A stretch of 64,000 nucleotides of DNA. Origin: Bin76 sp963665765. Its GTDB lineage: Bacteria > Actinomycetota > Acidimicrobiia > Spongiisociales > ZC4RG35. Shown piece after piece: positions 29,195 through 37,394 of the stretch. Made by a program: the position numbers and the translations under genes. The notes beneath the pieces were generated by a model. The model was not told the origin of the DNA, searched no databases, and saw nothing but the letters and a program-made list of their open reading frames with translations. Where the stretch lies: NCBI GenBank assembly GCA_963665765.1, contig OY762464.1:2356001-2420000 (forward strand). The letters run 5' to 3'. How positions within the stretch are numbered: the stretch's first letter is position 1; each line of letters opens with the position of its first letter.

Positions 29195-29854
29195 ATGAGG
29201 TACCAGGGCCGCCTGCTGGGATTGGCTGTTTCGGCCACCATGCTTTTATTGGTGGGTTCGTGCGGCGCCACCGACCGCCGGCCGACGGGGACTTCCGCGG
29301 CCGAGGCTTCGGTGGAAACGACCAAGCCCCCTGCCGAGACTCCACCCGAGACCACCGTGGCGCCGATCCCCGAAGAGCCCTCATCTTCTGCGGTGTCCGA
29401 GACCACCACGATGAGCGCCCCGGCGCCGGAACCGGTCGGACCGCCCGCGCCCGGTTTCACGTTGGATTTGGGTACGGGAGGAACTTTTGTCCTCTCGGAG
29501 CAGACCACGCCGGTGCTGATCATCTTCTGGGCGGAGTGGTGACCGTCGTGCCAGCGGGAGTTGCCTGCTATCGAACGGTTGGCCGAAGAATACGAGGGCC
29601 GGGTGACGGTGGTGGCGCCCGCTTGGAAGTCGAGCCTGGAAAACACCGCCCGGGTGGTTGACAGATTGCTTCCCTCCGGTCGGGTGTTGTGGGGAATGGA
29701 CTACACGCAGGAGATTTTCGGCGCCTACGGCGTGGGGTACCAGCCGGCGGGCGCCATCGTCTCTGCCCGCGGGGAGTTGGTGACCACTTGGCCGGGATCG
29801 GCCAACAGCGAGACCATCCGAGGGGTGCTTGACGCCCTATTGGAGGTGGCATGA
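29195..29854 (+). CDS. selenocysteine-containing thioredoxin-fold lipoprotein 1 (in-frame TGA)
   Basis: A 219-residue lipoprotein if TGA at 29540-29542 is read as selenocysteine (residue 116). The signal peptide ends in the lipobox LLVGSC (C23); a Thr/Pro/Glu-rich linker follows; the TlpA-like domain starts near residue 85 with PAPGFTLDLGTGGTF. The active site reads IIFWAEW-U-PSCQRELP, so U116 and C119 form UxxC in place of CxxC. The same frame continues to a normal TGA stop with the cis-Pro region (GVGYQPAG) intact. A SECIS-like hairpin follows the codon directly. Read as a stop, the protein would end exactly before its catalytic residue. Expected to be a membrane-anchored thiol/disulfide reductase outside the cell. 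Its stop overlaps the next gene as ATGA. Confidence 0.9.
29543..29578 (+). promoter_or_regulatory. bacterial SECIS-like hairpin 1
   Basis: Starting 10 bases after the in-frame TGA, AGCGGG (29553-29558) pairs with CCTGCT (29564-29569) around the loop AGTTG, with one G-U pair; an outer helix CCGT/ACGG (29543-29546 with 29575-29578) encloses it. Known bacterial SECIS elements have a short stem just 3' of UGA with a G in the first two loop bases, as here. Confidence 0.8.
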
Positions 29855-30882
29855 TGAACCGAGCTGATCCTCGCCTGATGTGGGGCCGGAGTGCCGTGGT
29901 GGTCTTGGTGATGGTCGGGATGGTGCTGGGCGGTTGCGGATCAGAGGACTCCCAGCCCGAGGAGCTCGCCTCGCCCACCGTTGCGACCGCCGCCTCGGCG
30001 GACGAGCCCGCTCCCTCCACCGACGACCGACTCGCTACCGAAGAGCCGGACGAGGTTATCGCTCCCGAGAAGGAGGCGGCGAGCGACTCTTCGGAGGAAG
30101 GGGTCACGACCACCAGAGCACCGGAGGTGCCCACGACGACTACCACCGAGGCCGAGCTCACCACGGAGGCGGTGGATTCTTCGGCTGACACGGAGGCGGC
30201 GAGCGACTCTTCGGAGGAAGGGGTCACGACCACCAGAGCTCCGGAGGTGCCCACGACGACTACCACGGAGGCGGTGGATTCTTCGGCTGACTCGGCGGCG
30301 GCCCCCGCCCCCACCACCACCCGGGCCCCCACGACTACCACTCTGCCTCCCACCACCACGACTACGACCCTGCCTCCCACCACCACGACCACCACTCTCC
30401 CACCCACCACTACGACTACGACCCTGCCTCCCACTACCACGACCACCACTCAGCCCCACAACCGTCCCGCCGCACCCGACTTCACTCTGCAGCTGGGTTC
30501 GGGTGGAACCTTCACTTTGTCTGCGGAGCCACGTCCCGTCTACCTGGTGTTCTGGGCAGAGTGGTGACCAACGTGTCAACGGGAGTTGCCCGTTGTGAAT
30601 CAGTTGGCCGCCGAATACCAGGACCGGGTGGCGTTCGTGGCCCCGGCTTGGAAGTCCGGCCTGTCGGAGACCTCCCGCCGGGCCGATCAGTTGCTGCCGG
30701 GCGGGTTGGTCAAGTGGGGTCTGGACGAAAGGGAGCGAGTCTTTTCGGCGTTCGGAGTGGGGTACCAGCCCGTCACGGTCCTGATCGGCGCCGACAAGAC
30801 CATAGTCAAACAGCTATTCGGAGGCCAAGGTCGATCGGCGATCCAAGCGGCGATTGAAGAACTTCTGTCCGTGGCCGGTTAA
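29851..30882 (+). CDS. selenocysteine-containing thioredoxin-fold lipoprotein 2 (in-frame TGA)
   Basis: A 343-residue paralogue of the preceding gene, starting in its stop codon (ATGA). The lipobox is MVLGGC (C29). A linker of about 170 residues includes a 25-residue duplicated block and runs of TTTTTTLPP. The thioredoxin domain begins near residue 207 (APDFTLQLGSGGTF) and the active site reads VFWAEW-U-PTCQRELP, with U239 (TGA at 30565-30567) and C242. The frame then continues uninterrupted to TAA at 30880-30882, with GVGYQPV as the cis-Pro region. A SECIS-like hairpin follows the TGA. The long linker should let the domain reach partners far from the membrane. Presence of the same TGA in two diverged tandem copies rules out chance nonsense mutation for practical purposes. 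Confidence 0.9.
30072..30460. repeat. direct repeats and Thr-rich low-complexity coding repeat
   Basis: A 75-bp segment at 30072-30146 recurs at 30192-30266 with one mismatch, 120 bases apart; each encodes ASDSSEEGVTTTRAPEVPTT. From about 30310 to 30460 the gene is an array of Thr codons with a LeuProPro spacer every 24 bases. Both expand the extracellular linker and are prone to length change. Confidence 0.85.
30568..30607 (+). promoter_or_regulatory. bacterial SECIS-like hairpin 2
   Basis: Also 10 bases after the TGA, AACGGG (30578-30583) pairs fully with CCCGTT (30589-30594) around the same AGTTG loop, and CCAAC (30568-30572) pairs with GTTGG (30603-30607). Relative to hairpin 1 the second pair changes G-C to A-T on both arms and the fourth changes G-U to G-C, so base pairing rather than sequence is kept. 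Confidence 0.82.
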
Positions 30883-30947
30883 CGGTCTCCCCACCCGGGG
30901 GGCTGTCCCAAGGTTCCCGGGGTGTGGGGGGACCTGAGTAATCACCG

Positions 30948-32342
30948 ATGAGACTCTGGGAAGTACTGCTGACCGCCGCCAGTGTCCTGGCCGTATTGTG
31001 GCCGGCATTGGAGGGCCGGCGGCTTCCCCGAGGCGTTATGGCGGTTGTTCTGTTGGGAACCGTCATGGTCCAGTTCTGGGCGGAGGGATTCAGGTGGCAG
31101 ATGTGGGGCCTGTACGCCGTGGCATTGGGTATGGCGGTGGGAGACCTGGGAGCTTCGGAGAGGCGGCTTGAATCCTACCGGCGCATCCGCCGAGTGGTCT
31201 TGGGTTTGGTGGGGGTGATCCTGGTGGTGGCGCCGATTTGGGCGCTGCCGGTGGTGAAGCTTCCGCCTCCCACCGGTCCCTATCAGGTGGCCACTGCCAG
31301 CTTCGAGATTGCCAGTCCCGACCGTTTGGAGGACTATGGGCCCAAACCGGGTGTCTTCCGGCGGATCATGGTCCAGTTGTGGTACCCGGGGGTGGTTCCC
31401 GAAGACGCCCTGCCGCTCAGCCCGTGGATCGCCGATCTGGAGGAAGTGGGTCCGGCCCTCTCTCAGACTCTGGGTATCCCGGGGTTCTTTCTGGACTACA
31501 CCCGCTACACGCCCTCCCACAGCTTCGGGGAAGCCACGCCCTATCAGGGGAAGATTCCGGTGATCATCTATTCCCACGGATGGAGGCTGTTCCGCAACGC
31601 GGCGATTCACCAGATGGAGTCCCTGGCCAGCCATGGTTATCTGGTTATGGCCATCGACCATTCCTATGGGTCGGTGGCCACCGTCTTCCCCGACGGTGAG
31701 GTCGCCCGGTTGGATCCCCAGGCTCTTCCTGATCCTGATGAAGTGGGTGATGAACTTTTCCAGCAGGCGGCCACCGAGTTGCTGCAGACTTACTCAGAGG
31801 ATATTCGCATGGTGCTCAGGAGTCTGGAGGAAGGGGTGAGCGGACCGTTCGGATTCTTGACCCAGATGGCGGATCTCGACCGTCTGGGAATCTACGGGCA
31901 CTCTCTCGGAGGGGGCGCGGCGGTCAGAACCTGCCTCTTGGAAACGGGATGCCGGGTGGTGGCCGCGTTGGACGGGTGGGTGGAGCCGATCGTCGCTTCG
32001 GAGCTTTCCAGGGAATTGGACATACCCTCGATGTTCATCCGGTCCGATCCTTGGCGTGAACTGGAGAACGACCAGGTGTTGAGAGGTCTGGTGGAACGTA
32101 GCCGCCGGCGTTCCTACTGGATTGGCATCGAGGACACCGTGCACAGTGATCTGACCATCGGCCCCGCCGTCTCACAGGTGGCCGGGTGGCTGGGGTGGCG
32201 AGGGTCCATGCCCGCCGCCCAGGTCTTTGCCATTGTGGACCGCTACCTGGTGGGGTTTTTTGATCGGCACCTGCTGGGCCAGGGAGGTCGGGACCTCACC
32301 GAAACGCCGCCCGCGGGGGTGTTATTCGAGTTGATCCCGTGA
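30948..32342 (+). CDS. membrane-anchored PAF-acetylhydrolase-like alpha/beta hydrolase
   Basis: A 464-residue protein with about four N-terminal membrane segments (within residues 5-100, e.g. LLTAASVLAVLWPALEG and VLGLVGVILVVAPIWAL) followed by an alpha/beta hydrolase domain. Features are QLWYPG, VIIYSHGW, the nucleophile S319 in YGHSLGGGA, a likely Asp in ALDGW, and His in VHSDLT, the layout of plasma PAF-acetylhydrolase-like (isoform II) enzymes. It probably hydrolyses a lipid ester or a short acyl group at the membrane. It starts 65 bases after the second selenoprotein gene and converges on the ccm operon. Confidence 0.85.
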   Translation: MRLWEVLLTAASVLAVLWPALEGRRLPRGVMAVVLLGTVMVQFWAEGFRWQMWGLYAVALGMAVGDLGASERRLESYRRIRRVVLGLVGVILVVAPIWALPVVKLPPPTGPYQVATASFEIASPDRLEDYGPKPGVFRRIMVQLWYPGVVPEDALPLSPWIADLEEVGPALSQTLGIPGFFLDYTRYTPSHSFGEATPYQGKIPVIIYSHGWRLFRNAAIHQMESLASHGYLVMAIDHSYGSVATVFPDGEVARLDPQALPDPDEVGDELFQQAATELLQTYSEDIRMVLRSLEEGVSGPFGFLTQMADLDRLGIYGHSLGGGAAVRTCLLETGCRVVAALDGWVEPIVASELSRELDIPSMFIRSDPWRELENDQVLRGLVERSRRRSYWIGIEDTVHSDLTIGPAVSQVAGWLGWRGSMPAAQVFAIVDRYLVGFFDRHLLGQGGRDLTETPPAGVLFELIP

Positions 32343-32356
32343 GGACAGCTTCATCC

Positions 32357-32914
32357 TCAGCCGGTTGCTCCGAGGATGCGGTCGATCTCTTCACCCAGCC
32401 CGAGAGCGTCGGAGGGGCCGGTGATCCTTTTGGTAACCCGGCCGTCCGGTCCGATCAGGTAGGTCTCGGGGATTCCGAAAACCCCAAAGGAAATGGCGGC
32501 GCGGCTCCCGGGATCGGAGACATAGCGGACCAGGGGCGATACGCCCATTTCATTCAGGAAGGCTATGGCGTCGGTGGTCCGATCCTGGTAGGCCACCTGG
32601 ATCAGACGGACACCGGCGCCGGAGAAGGCATCAGCCACCGCCAGAAGATCGGCATGTTCCACCCGGCATTCCAGGCACCACGAGGCGAAGAAGTTGACGA
32701 TGGTCACCTGGGCCTCGGGGTCAGGGATGGTGACCTCGCCCGTCCCTTCCAGCAGAGGGAGAGTTACCACCGGGGAAGGGCCGCCGATCAACGGGGAAGA
32801 AGAGATCTGTGGATCGCCCGAGAGTCGAGCAGCGAACACCCCGGCGATCACCGCCATGGCGATCACCACCCCGGCGGCCAGGACAATTCCTATCCGGCCG
32901 GCCCTCTTGCTCAT
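32357..32914 (-). CDS. ccmG: thioredoxin-fold CcmG/DsbE-type cytochrome c biogenesis protein
   Basis: A 185-residue protein with an N-terminal membrane anchor (residues 8-30) and a TlpA/ResA-like domain whose active site is FFASWCLEC (C80, C83) with FGIPETYLIG carrying the cis-Pro. In System I this protein reduces the apocytochrome or CcmH. Its ATG overlaps the stop of the TPR gene (ATGA). Unlike the two selenoproteins nearby, it uses the ordinary CxxC. Confidence 0.88.
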   Translation of the reverse strand: MSKRAGRIGIVLAAGVVIAMAVIAGVFAARLSGDPQISSSPLIGGPSPVVTLPLLEGTGEVTIPDPEAQVTIVNFFASWCLECRVEHADLLAVADAFSGAGVRLIQVAYQDRTTDAIAFLNEMGVSPLVRYVSDPGSRAAISFGVFGIPETYLIGPDGRVTKRITGPSDALGLGEEIDRILGATG

Positions 32915-33702
32915 CGGCATTCCTCCTCCGCCCGGGCGGCGGCCAGTTCGGTCAGGACGGCGGTCTCCGAAGGCAAGGCCTCGGCCACTTCTTCCAAGAG
33001 GGGGACCGCCGTCAGTGGCTGTCCGGCGCCGCACCACAGGACTATGGCCTTGAAGTAGAGCGCCTGCGGATGACCGGGCGCCGCCGCAAGAGCGCGGTCC
33101 AGAGTTTCGATGGCCAATTGGGTCTCTCCTGAACCCGCCCAAGCCATCCATCCCAGGCGAGTGAGGGCTTCGGCCTCCTCACCGGGTGTCGGATTGTGTT
33201 CGAGCACCTCTCGATAGTGCACGAAAGCTTGCGGGAACTCCCCCGATCCGAAATAGCGCGCCGCCAAGGCAAGACGCATCCCGTTGATCTGAGGATGATC
33301 GGCGTTGGCCGTGATCACCGCCTCCATGGTTTCGTTGGAATACCGGGAGGGGTCGAATTCCTCTTCCTCCGACGACGCCGGGGTCTCGGTGCGGGCGAAC
33401 CATCCCACCGAGATCACCAATGCCACGGCGGCGGTTCCCAGAATCGCCAGGACCACGATCCTCCCCGGGTTCCAGAAACCGGCGGAAGAACGCCGCTCGG
33501 CGCTCGAATCGGAGTCGGCGTCCTCGTCCGCGGTCTGCTCAGCCAGTCCCCTCCGAGCCTCCTCCATCTCTACCAGGTAGACCTCCCGCAACCTGAGGCC
33601 GGTGGCCACGGAAATCTCGCCCTCGGCGAGTTGCTGATCCAGTTCTTCCAGGTCACGGGCGGCCTGCGCCTGCCGCTGTTGCCATCTGGCCCTCTCAGGC
33701 AT
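32911..33702 (-). CDS. ccmI: TPR-type CcmI-like cytochrome c biogenesis factor
   Basis: A 263-residue protein: an N-terminal cytoplasmic coil (ARDLEELDQQLAEGEIS), one membrane segment (VVLAILGTAAVALVISVGWF, about residues 80-100), an acidic spacer and about three TPR motifs to the C-terminus. In System I, CcmI (or the C-terminal half of CcmH in enterobacteria) holds the apocytochrome. The classical CcmI has two membrane segments; only one is clear here. It overlaps ccmH by 8 bases. Confidence 0.8.
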   Translation of the reverse strand: MPERARWQQRQAQAARDLEELDQQLAEGEISVATGLRLREVYLVEMEEARRGLAEQTADEDADSDSSAERRSSAGFWNPGRIVVLAILGTAAVALVISVGWFARTETPASSEEEEFDPSRYSNETMEAVITANADHPQINGMRLALAARYFGSGEFPQAFVHYREVLEHNPTPGEEAEALTRLGWMAWAGSGETQLAIETLDRALAAAPGHPQALYFKAIVLWCGAGQPLTAVPLLEEVAEALPSETAVLTELAAARAEEECR

Positions 33703-34117
33703 GGCCCTTCTCCGTGGGCGATCGAGGGGGATTTTTCCTCAAACGGGAGACGGCCAGTCCCGCACCAGCCACCAGCGCCGCGGCGGGAAGCAGCCACAAA
33801 AGCACGGTGGCGGCCCGTACCGGTGGATCGAGCAGCTGGGAATCCGGATAGGAGGCCATGAGCCGGTCCAGCACCTGCTGGTCGGACAGTCCCTGACCCA
33901 CCAGATCCCGCACGTAGTCCATCATGTCCGTGGCATAGGAACTGGGTGACTCGGCAATCGATTCTCCCTCGCAGGCCGGGCAGCGGATCTGCTTTCCGAT
34001 ACGGTCGGATCGATCGTTGGGAGCCGGATCGGCGCCGATCACCGACCAAGCCACGAACAGCGCCAGAGCCACGGTGATCAGAGGAGAGACCTTTCCGAGC
34101 AGAGAGCGAGTTGCCAT
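33695..34117 (-). CDS. ccmH: CcmH/CycL-type cytochrome c maturation thiol protein
   Basis: A 140-residue protein with an N-terminal signal or anchor, the diagnostic IRCPACEGESIAES (C46, C49), the three-helix bundle region MMDYVRDLVGQGLSDQQVLDRL and a C-terminal membrane helix (LLWLLPAAALVAGAGLAV). CcmH reduces the CxxCH Cys of apocytochrome c before heme attachment. The gene is separated from ccmF by 4 bases. Confidence 0.95.
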   Translation of the reverse strand: MATRSLLGKVSPLITVALALFVAWSVIGADPAPNDRSDRIGKQIRCPACEGESIAESPSSYATDMMDYVRDLVGQGLSDQQVLDRLMASYPDSQLLDPPVRAATVLLWLLPAAALVAGAGLAVSRLRKNPPRSPTEKGHA

Positions 34118-34121
34118 CGGA

Positions 34122-36176
34122 TCATCCCTCCGGGTGAGCGTCCGGCAGTTGGGAGAAGCGAGCGCGGCGACGCTTCCTTCCTACAAGCGAATAGAAGCCC
34201 CCGGCCGCGCAGGTCAGCCCACCCAGCCACAGAACCCATTGCAAGGGGGCGGTGGCCGCCCTCAGGGTGACGCCCTGCTCGTCGATGCGGGTCAAGCTCA
34301 GGTAGAGGTCCTCCCTGATGCTTCGATGGATACCGGGGGTGGCGATGGGCAACGCCAAGGCCGGGAACTGGCTGAGGGATGGTTCCACCCATCCTTGGGG
34401 CTGTCCGTTTCGCCATATCTGAATCTGGGCGGAACTGGTCAGGCGGTTGGGGTTTCTGACGGTGGCCACTCCGGTGTGAACCAGTTCGTAGCCCGCGAAT
34501 TCGATCCGATCGCCGGGACTCATGTCAACTCGGTCGAGACTCTGACCCAGGTTGGAGGTGGCGGCAATAGCAATCGCCACCAGCGCCACCCCGGCATGGG
34601 CGATTTGTCCGCCCCAGAAACCCCGGTCGGAGCGGATCACCCTCCCCAGTTGCTTCCGGACGGGCGTTTGTCGGGCAAGGGCGGCTCGGCGAGCCTGTGA
34701 CAGCAGGCGGTGGGCGGCCACCGCCACCACCCAGCTGCCGGCCACCACTGCCAGCACCACATAGCCGATCCGAGTGGTGGTCATCACCACCAGAGCTCCG
34801 ACGCCCAGGGCGATCTGCAGAGGGAGATGAACACGGGGCCACACCACCTTGGCGCGGGCCACCCGCCAAGGGAGGGCGGGTCCCAGACCCATCGCCAGCA
34901 GCAGGGCGAAACTGAGAGGAACGGTCATCCGGTCGAAGAATGGTCGGCCCACTCCCACTTCCGACCCGGTGAACGCCTGGAGAACCAGGGGGTAGAGGGT
35001 TCCGGTGAGCACCACCATGGCGTACACCGACAGGAGGAGATTGTTGAGCAAAAAGCCCCCCTCCCGGCTGGAAAGCGACTCCAAACGGGGAGGTGAAGAA
35101 ATCTGGGTGGCCCGCGCCGCGAACAGGGTGAACGATCCCACCACCACTAACACCAGGAACCCCAGAAGGGCGGGGCCGATCGCCGACTGGGTAAAGGAGT
35201 GGACCGAGGCGATCACTCCCGAACGGGTCAGGAAAGTGCCGAGGATGGTGAGGGAAAAAGCGCCGATCACCAGCACAAAATTCCATGCCTCCAGCATTCC
35301 TCTCCTCTCCTGCACCAGGGAGGAATGCAGGAAGGCGGTGGCGATCAGCCAGGGCATGAAAGAGGCGTTTTCCACCGGATCCCATGCCCAGTATCCCCCC
35401 CACCCCAGAACTTCGTAGGCCCACCAGGCCCCCAGGGTGATGCCGCTGGTCAAAAAAACCCAGCTGATCCTGGTCCAGGCGCCGCTGCGACGCAACCACC
35501 GCGCGCCGGGACGCCGGAGCGCCAGGGCCGAAATGCCGTAGGCGAAGGGAACGGTCATTCCCACATAGCCCAGATAGAGCAGGGGCGGATGGATGGCCAT
35601 GAGGAGATGGTTTTGCAACAGCGGGTTGGGTCCCGCTCCGTCCGAGGGTCCCACCGCTTCTGAGAACGGAAAGGGGCTGGAGGAAGAGCAGGAGCGGGCG
35701 GCCGCCTCGATACAGACTTCGAAGGGATTGGCCACGGTGACCATCAGCCCGAAGAAAAACACTCCGACGGCGGCGATGACGGCCAGGGCGCCCCGGTCCA
35801 AGGCGTCCGGCCGGTCCTGGCGGGTGGTGACTCGCCGCCACACCGCGTAGGCATAGGCGGCCAGCACCAGTCCCCATAACACTATCGAGCCTTCCAGCGC
35901 CGCCCAGGCGGTGGCGATGTTGAAAGGGAAGGGGGTGTGGCGGGAATGGTGGTTGGCCACATAGGAGACGGTGAAGTCGTTGGCCAACAGGGCGGCGATC
36001 AACACCGCCATCGATCCCACGGCGGCCAGCACCATGATCAGCAATGGTCGGCGGAGGGTGGGGATCGGATCGGTGACCGCAGGGGACTGCCGCGCCGAAT
36101 GCCAGGCGGCGATGGTCAACCAACCCGATCCGAACAGCCCCGCCCAGACCGTCAGGGTTCCGGCCAACGACAGCAT
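34122..36176 (-). CDS. ccmF: cytochrome c heme lyase subunit CcmF
   Basis: A 684-residue polytopic membrane protein. The tryptophan-rich heme-handling (WWD) segment reads WWAYEVLGWGGYWAWDPVEN, followed by ASFMPWLIATAFLHS, the classical CcmF signature; conserved His for heme b are in NHSRHTPFPFN and IHPPLLYLGYVG. It transfers heme from CcmE to apocytochrome on the outer face of the membrane. Its ATG shares one base with the TGA of ccmE. Confidence 0.97.
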   Translation of the reverse strand: MLSLAGTLTVWAGLFGSGWLTIAAWHSARQSPAVTDPIPTLRRPLLIMVLAAVGSMAVLIAALLANDFTVSYVANHHSRHTPFPFNIATAWAALEGSIVLWGLVLAAYAYAVWRRVTTRQDRPDALDRGALAVIAAVGVFFFGLMVTVANPFEVCIEAAARSCSSSSPFPFSEAVGPSDGAGPNPLLQNHLLMAIHPPLLYLGYVGMTVPFAYGISALALRRPGARWLRRSGAWTRISWVFLTSGITLGAWWAYEVLGWGGYWAWDPVENASFMPWLIATAFLHSSLVQERRGMLEAWNFVLVIGAFSLTILGTFLTRSGVIASVHSFTQSAIGPALLGFLVLVVVGSFTLFAARATQISSPPRLESLSSREGGFLLNNLLLSVYAMVVLTGTLYPLVLQAFTGSEVGVGRPFFDRMTVPLSFALLLAMGLGPALPWRVARAKVVWPRVHLPLQIALGVGALVVMTTTRIGYVVLAVVAGSWVVAVAAHRLLSQARRAALARQTPVRKQLGRVIRSDRGFWGGQIAHAGVALVAIAIAATSNLGQSLDRVDMSPGDRIEFAGYELVHTGVATVRNPNRLTSSAQIQIWRNGQPQGWVEPSLSQFPALALPIATPGIHRSIREDLYLSLTRIDEQGVTLRAATAPLQWVLWLGGLTCAAGGFYSLVGRKRRRARFSQLPDAHPEG

Positions 36177-36583
36177 CAGGGGGAGGGGGAGTCGGTGACC
36201 GCGGGGGCCTGGTAGTTCTCGTCATGGGAGATCAGCACCCCGTCGGCTCGAAAGTGATCATCCTGCCAGGCGCCGTCCAGCAGCACGTCAACGTCTTCGT
36301 CGAACAGCAGTGGGGGAGTTTCGGTGAGCACCACCGGGATGGTGGAGGCGCCGTCGGTGATCTGAAACCTCATCGGAGCACTGCCTTTTCGGAGCGACCC
36401 CTCCACCACCACTCCCGCCAATCGGAAGCGCCTTCCATCGGGGAAGTCGGTGCGTTGGGTGACCGCCTCATGGGGAGTGAGGTAGTAGACCAGGTCGTCT
36501 CCGATGCTCCGCACCAAAAAAAAGCCGGCAATCAGAATGGCCGCGCCCACCAAGATCAGAAATGGCCGGCGGCGGGTATTCAT
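36176..36583 (-). CDS. ccmE: periplasmic-side heme chaperone CcmE
   Basis: A 135-residue protein with one N-terminal membrane anchor (residues 6-24) and an OB-fold domain. The segment GVLISHDENYQAP carries the His that binds heme covalently in CcmE, with the conserved Tyr four residues on. The start at 36583 overlaps the ccmD stop by one base (TGATG). The divergent CcmE of archaea and some gram-positives uses Cys instead of His; this one has His. Confidence 0.95.
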   Translation of the reverse strand: MNTRRRPFLILVGAAILIAGFFLVRSIGDDLVYYLTPHEAVTQRTDFPDGRRFRLAGVVVEGSLRKGSAPMRFQITDGASTIPVVLTETPPLLFDEDVDVLLDGAWQDDHFRADGVLISHDENYQAPAVTDSPSP

Positions 36584-36693
36584 CAGTCTCGGTGACCGGT
36601 CGCCCTCCGCCATCGAACCGCCAAACGGAGCACATAGCCCGCCAGGATGGCTCCCGTGGCCAGATAGGCCGCCCACACCCAGCCGACGCTCAT
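36583..36693 (-). CDS. ccmD: micro-protein CcmD
   Basis: A 36-residue single-span protein: MSVGWVWAAYLATGAILAG followed by YVLRLAVRWRRATGHRD. One outward-facing short N-terminus, one helix, then a basic cytoplasmic tail matches CcmD, which helps release heme-loaded CcmE from the CcmABC complex. It starts within the ccmC stop (ATGA) and ends within the ccmE start (TGATG), so position and overlaps support it strongly despite its size. Confidence 0.88.
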   Translation of the reverse strand: MSVGWVWAAYLATGAILAGYVLRLAVRWRRATGHRD

Positions 36694-37394
36694 GTTTCCG
36701 CTTCGCCCAATTGTGGAACGGTCACCGGCCCCGGGACGACGAACCGGGCAGGGAAGGCGGCTTCTTCCAGTTGGGCCAGTCTGGTTCGGAAGGCGACCAG
36801 GGTCAGATACAGCAGAGTGAAGGCGCCCAGATTGGCCAGCAGCGCCACCGCCATGGCGCTGTCCATCTGGATCCCGTCGGGGCGGATGGTGAGACCTTGG
36901 TGCAAGGTGCGCCACAACTGCACCGAGAAGTAGACCAACGGCACCTGCACCACGGCCACCACTCCCAATACTGCCGATCGGCGGGCTCGAAGGTGGGGGT
37001 CGGTGGTGGTGCGACGCAACGCCAGATAGCCCAGGTATATGAAGAACATGAGGGCGGTGGTCGCCAACCGGGCGTCGCCCCAGTCCCAGTAGGTTCCCCA
37101 GACCGGCTTCCCCCAAATCATGCCGGTGGCCAGGGCGATGGCGGTGAACAGCACTCCGGTCTCGGCCGAGGCTTCGGCCAGTCGATCCCACCTCATCCGG
37201 CGGGTGAAGAGCCAGCCGATACTGCCCATCGCGGTAACGCCGAAAGCCAGGAAAGCCAGCCAGGCGGCGGGGACATGAAGATAGAGAATGCGGACGAATT
37301 CGCCTTGGAGCCGATCGGGGGGCGAGGTGAAAGCGGTGGCGAGCCCGACCGCCAACCCCAAGGCGGTCGACATGGCCAAGACTCTCGTTTTCAC
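36690..37394 (-). CDS. ccmC: heme export/handling membrane protein CcmC
   Basis: A 234-residue protein with six membrane segments and the tryptophan-rich motif WGTYWDWGDARL, plus the flanking His residues LYLHVPAAW and WRTLHQG typical for CcmC. It loads heme onto CcmE. I chose the GTG at 37394 because it overlaps the ccmB stop as GTGA; an ATG six codons later is an alternative. Confidence 0.96.
   Translation of the reverse strand: MKTRVLAMSTALGLAVGLATAFTSPPDRLQGEFVRILYLHVPAAWLAFLAFGVTAMGSIGWLFTRRMRWDRLAEASAETGVLFTAIALATGMIWGKPVWGTYWDWGDARLATTALMFFIYLGYLALRRTTTDPHLRARRSAVLGVVAVVQVPLVYFSVQLWRTLHQGLTIRPDGIQMDSAMAVALLANLGAFTLLYLTLVAFRTRLAQLEEAAFPARFVVPGPVTVPQLGEAET

Noticed and set aside
29561..29854. 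A separate small gene starting at TTG after the first TGA (and likewise 30586-30882)
   Set aside because: These are in the same frame as the upstream part and hold the second half of one thioredoxin domain, including the resolving Cys just before them.
30310..30460. Short regular repeats resembling a CRISPR array
   Set aside because: The period is 24 bases without distinct spacers and encodes Thr-Leu-Pro repeats in frame; no cas gene is in the window.
29195..30882. The two TGA codons as sequencing errors, nonsense mutations or general recoding of TGA
   Set aside because: No base gain or loss is needed, both copies have TGA at the same catalytic position, a hairpin follows each, and TGA is used as a normal stop throughout the window (many ATGA/GTGA junctions).
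32340..32359. TGAGGA...TCCTCA hairpin as a shared terminator between the hydrolase and ccmG
   Set aside because: Only six pairs with an 8-base loop and no T-run on either strand; too weak to call.
34525..36225. A 566-codon minus-strand frame within ccmF
   Set aside because: Out-of-frame shadow of CcmF, which has all its signature motifs.
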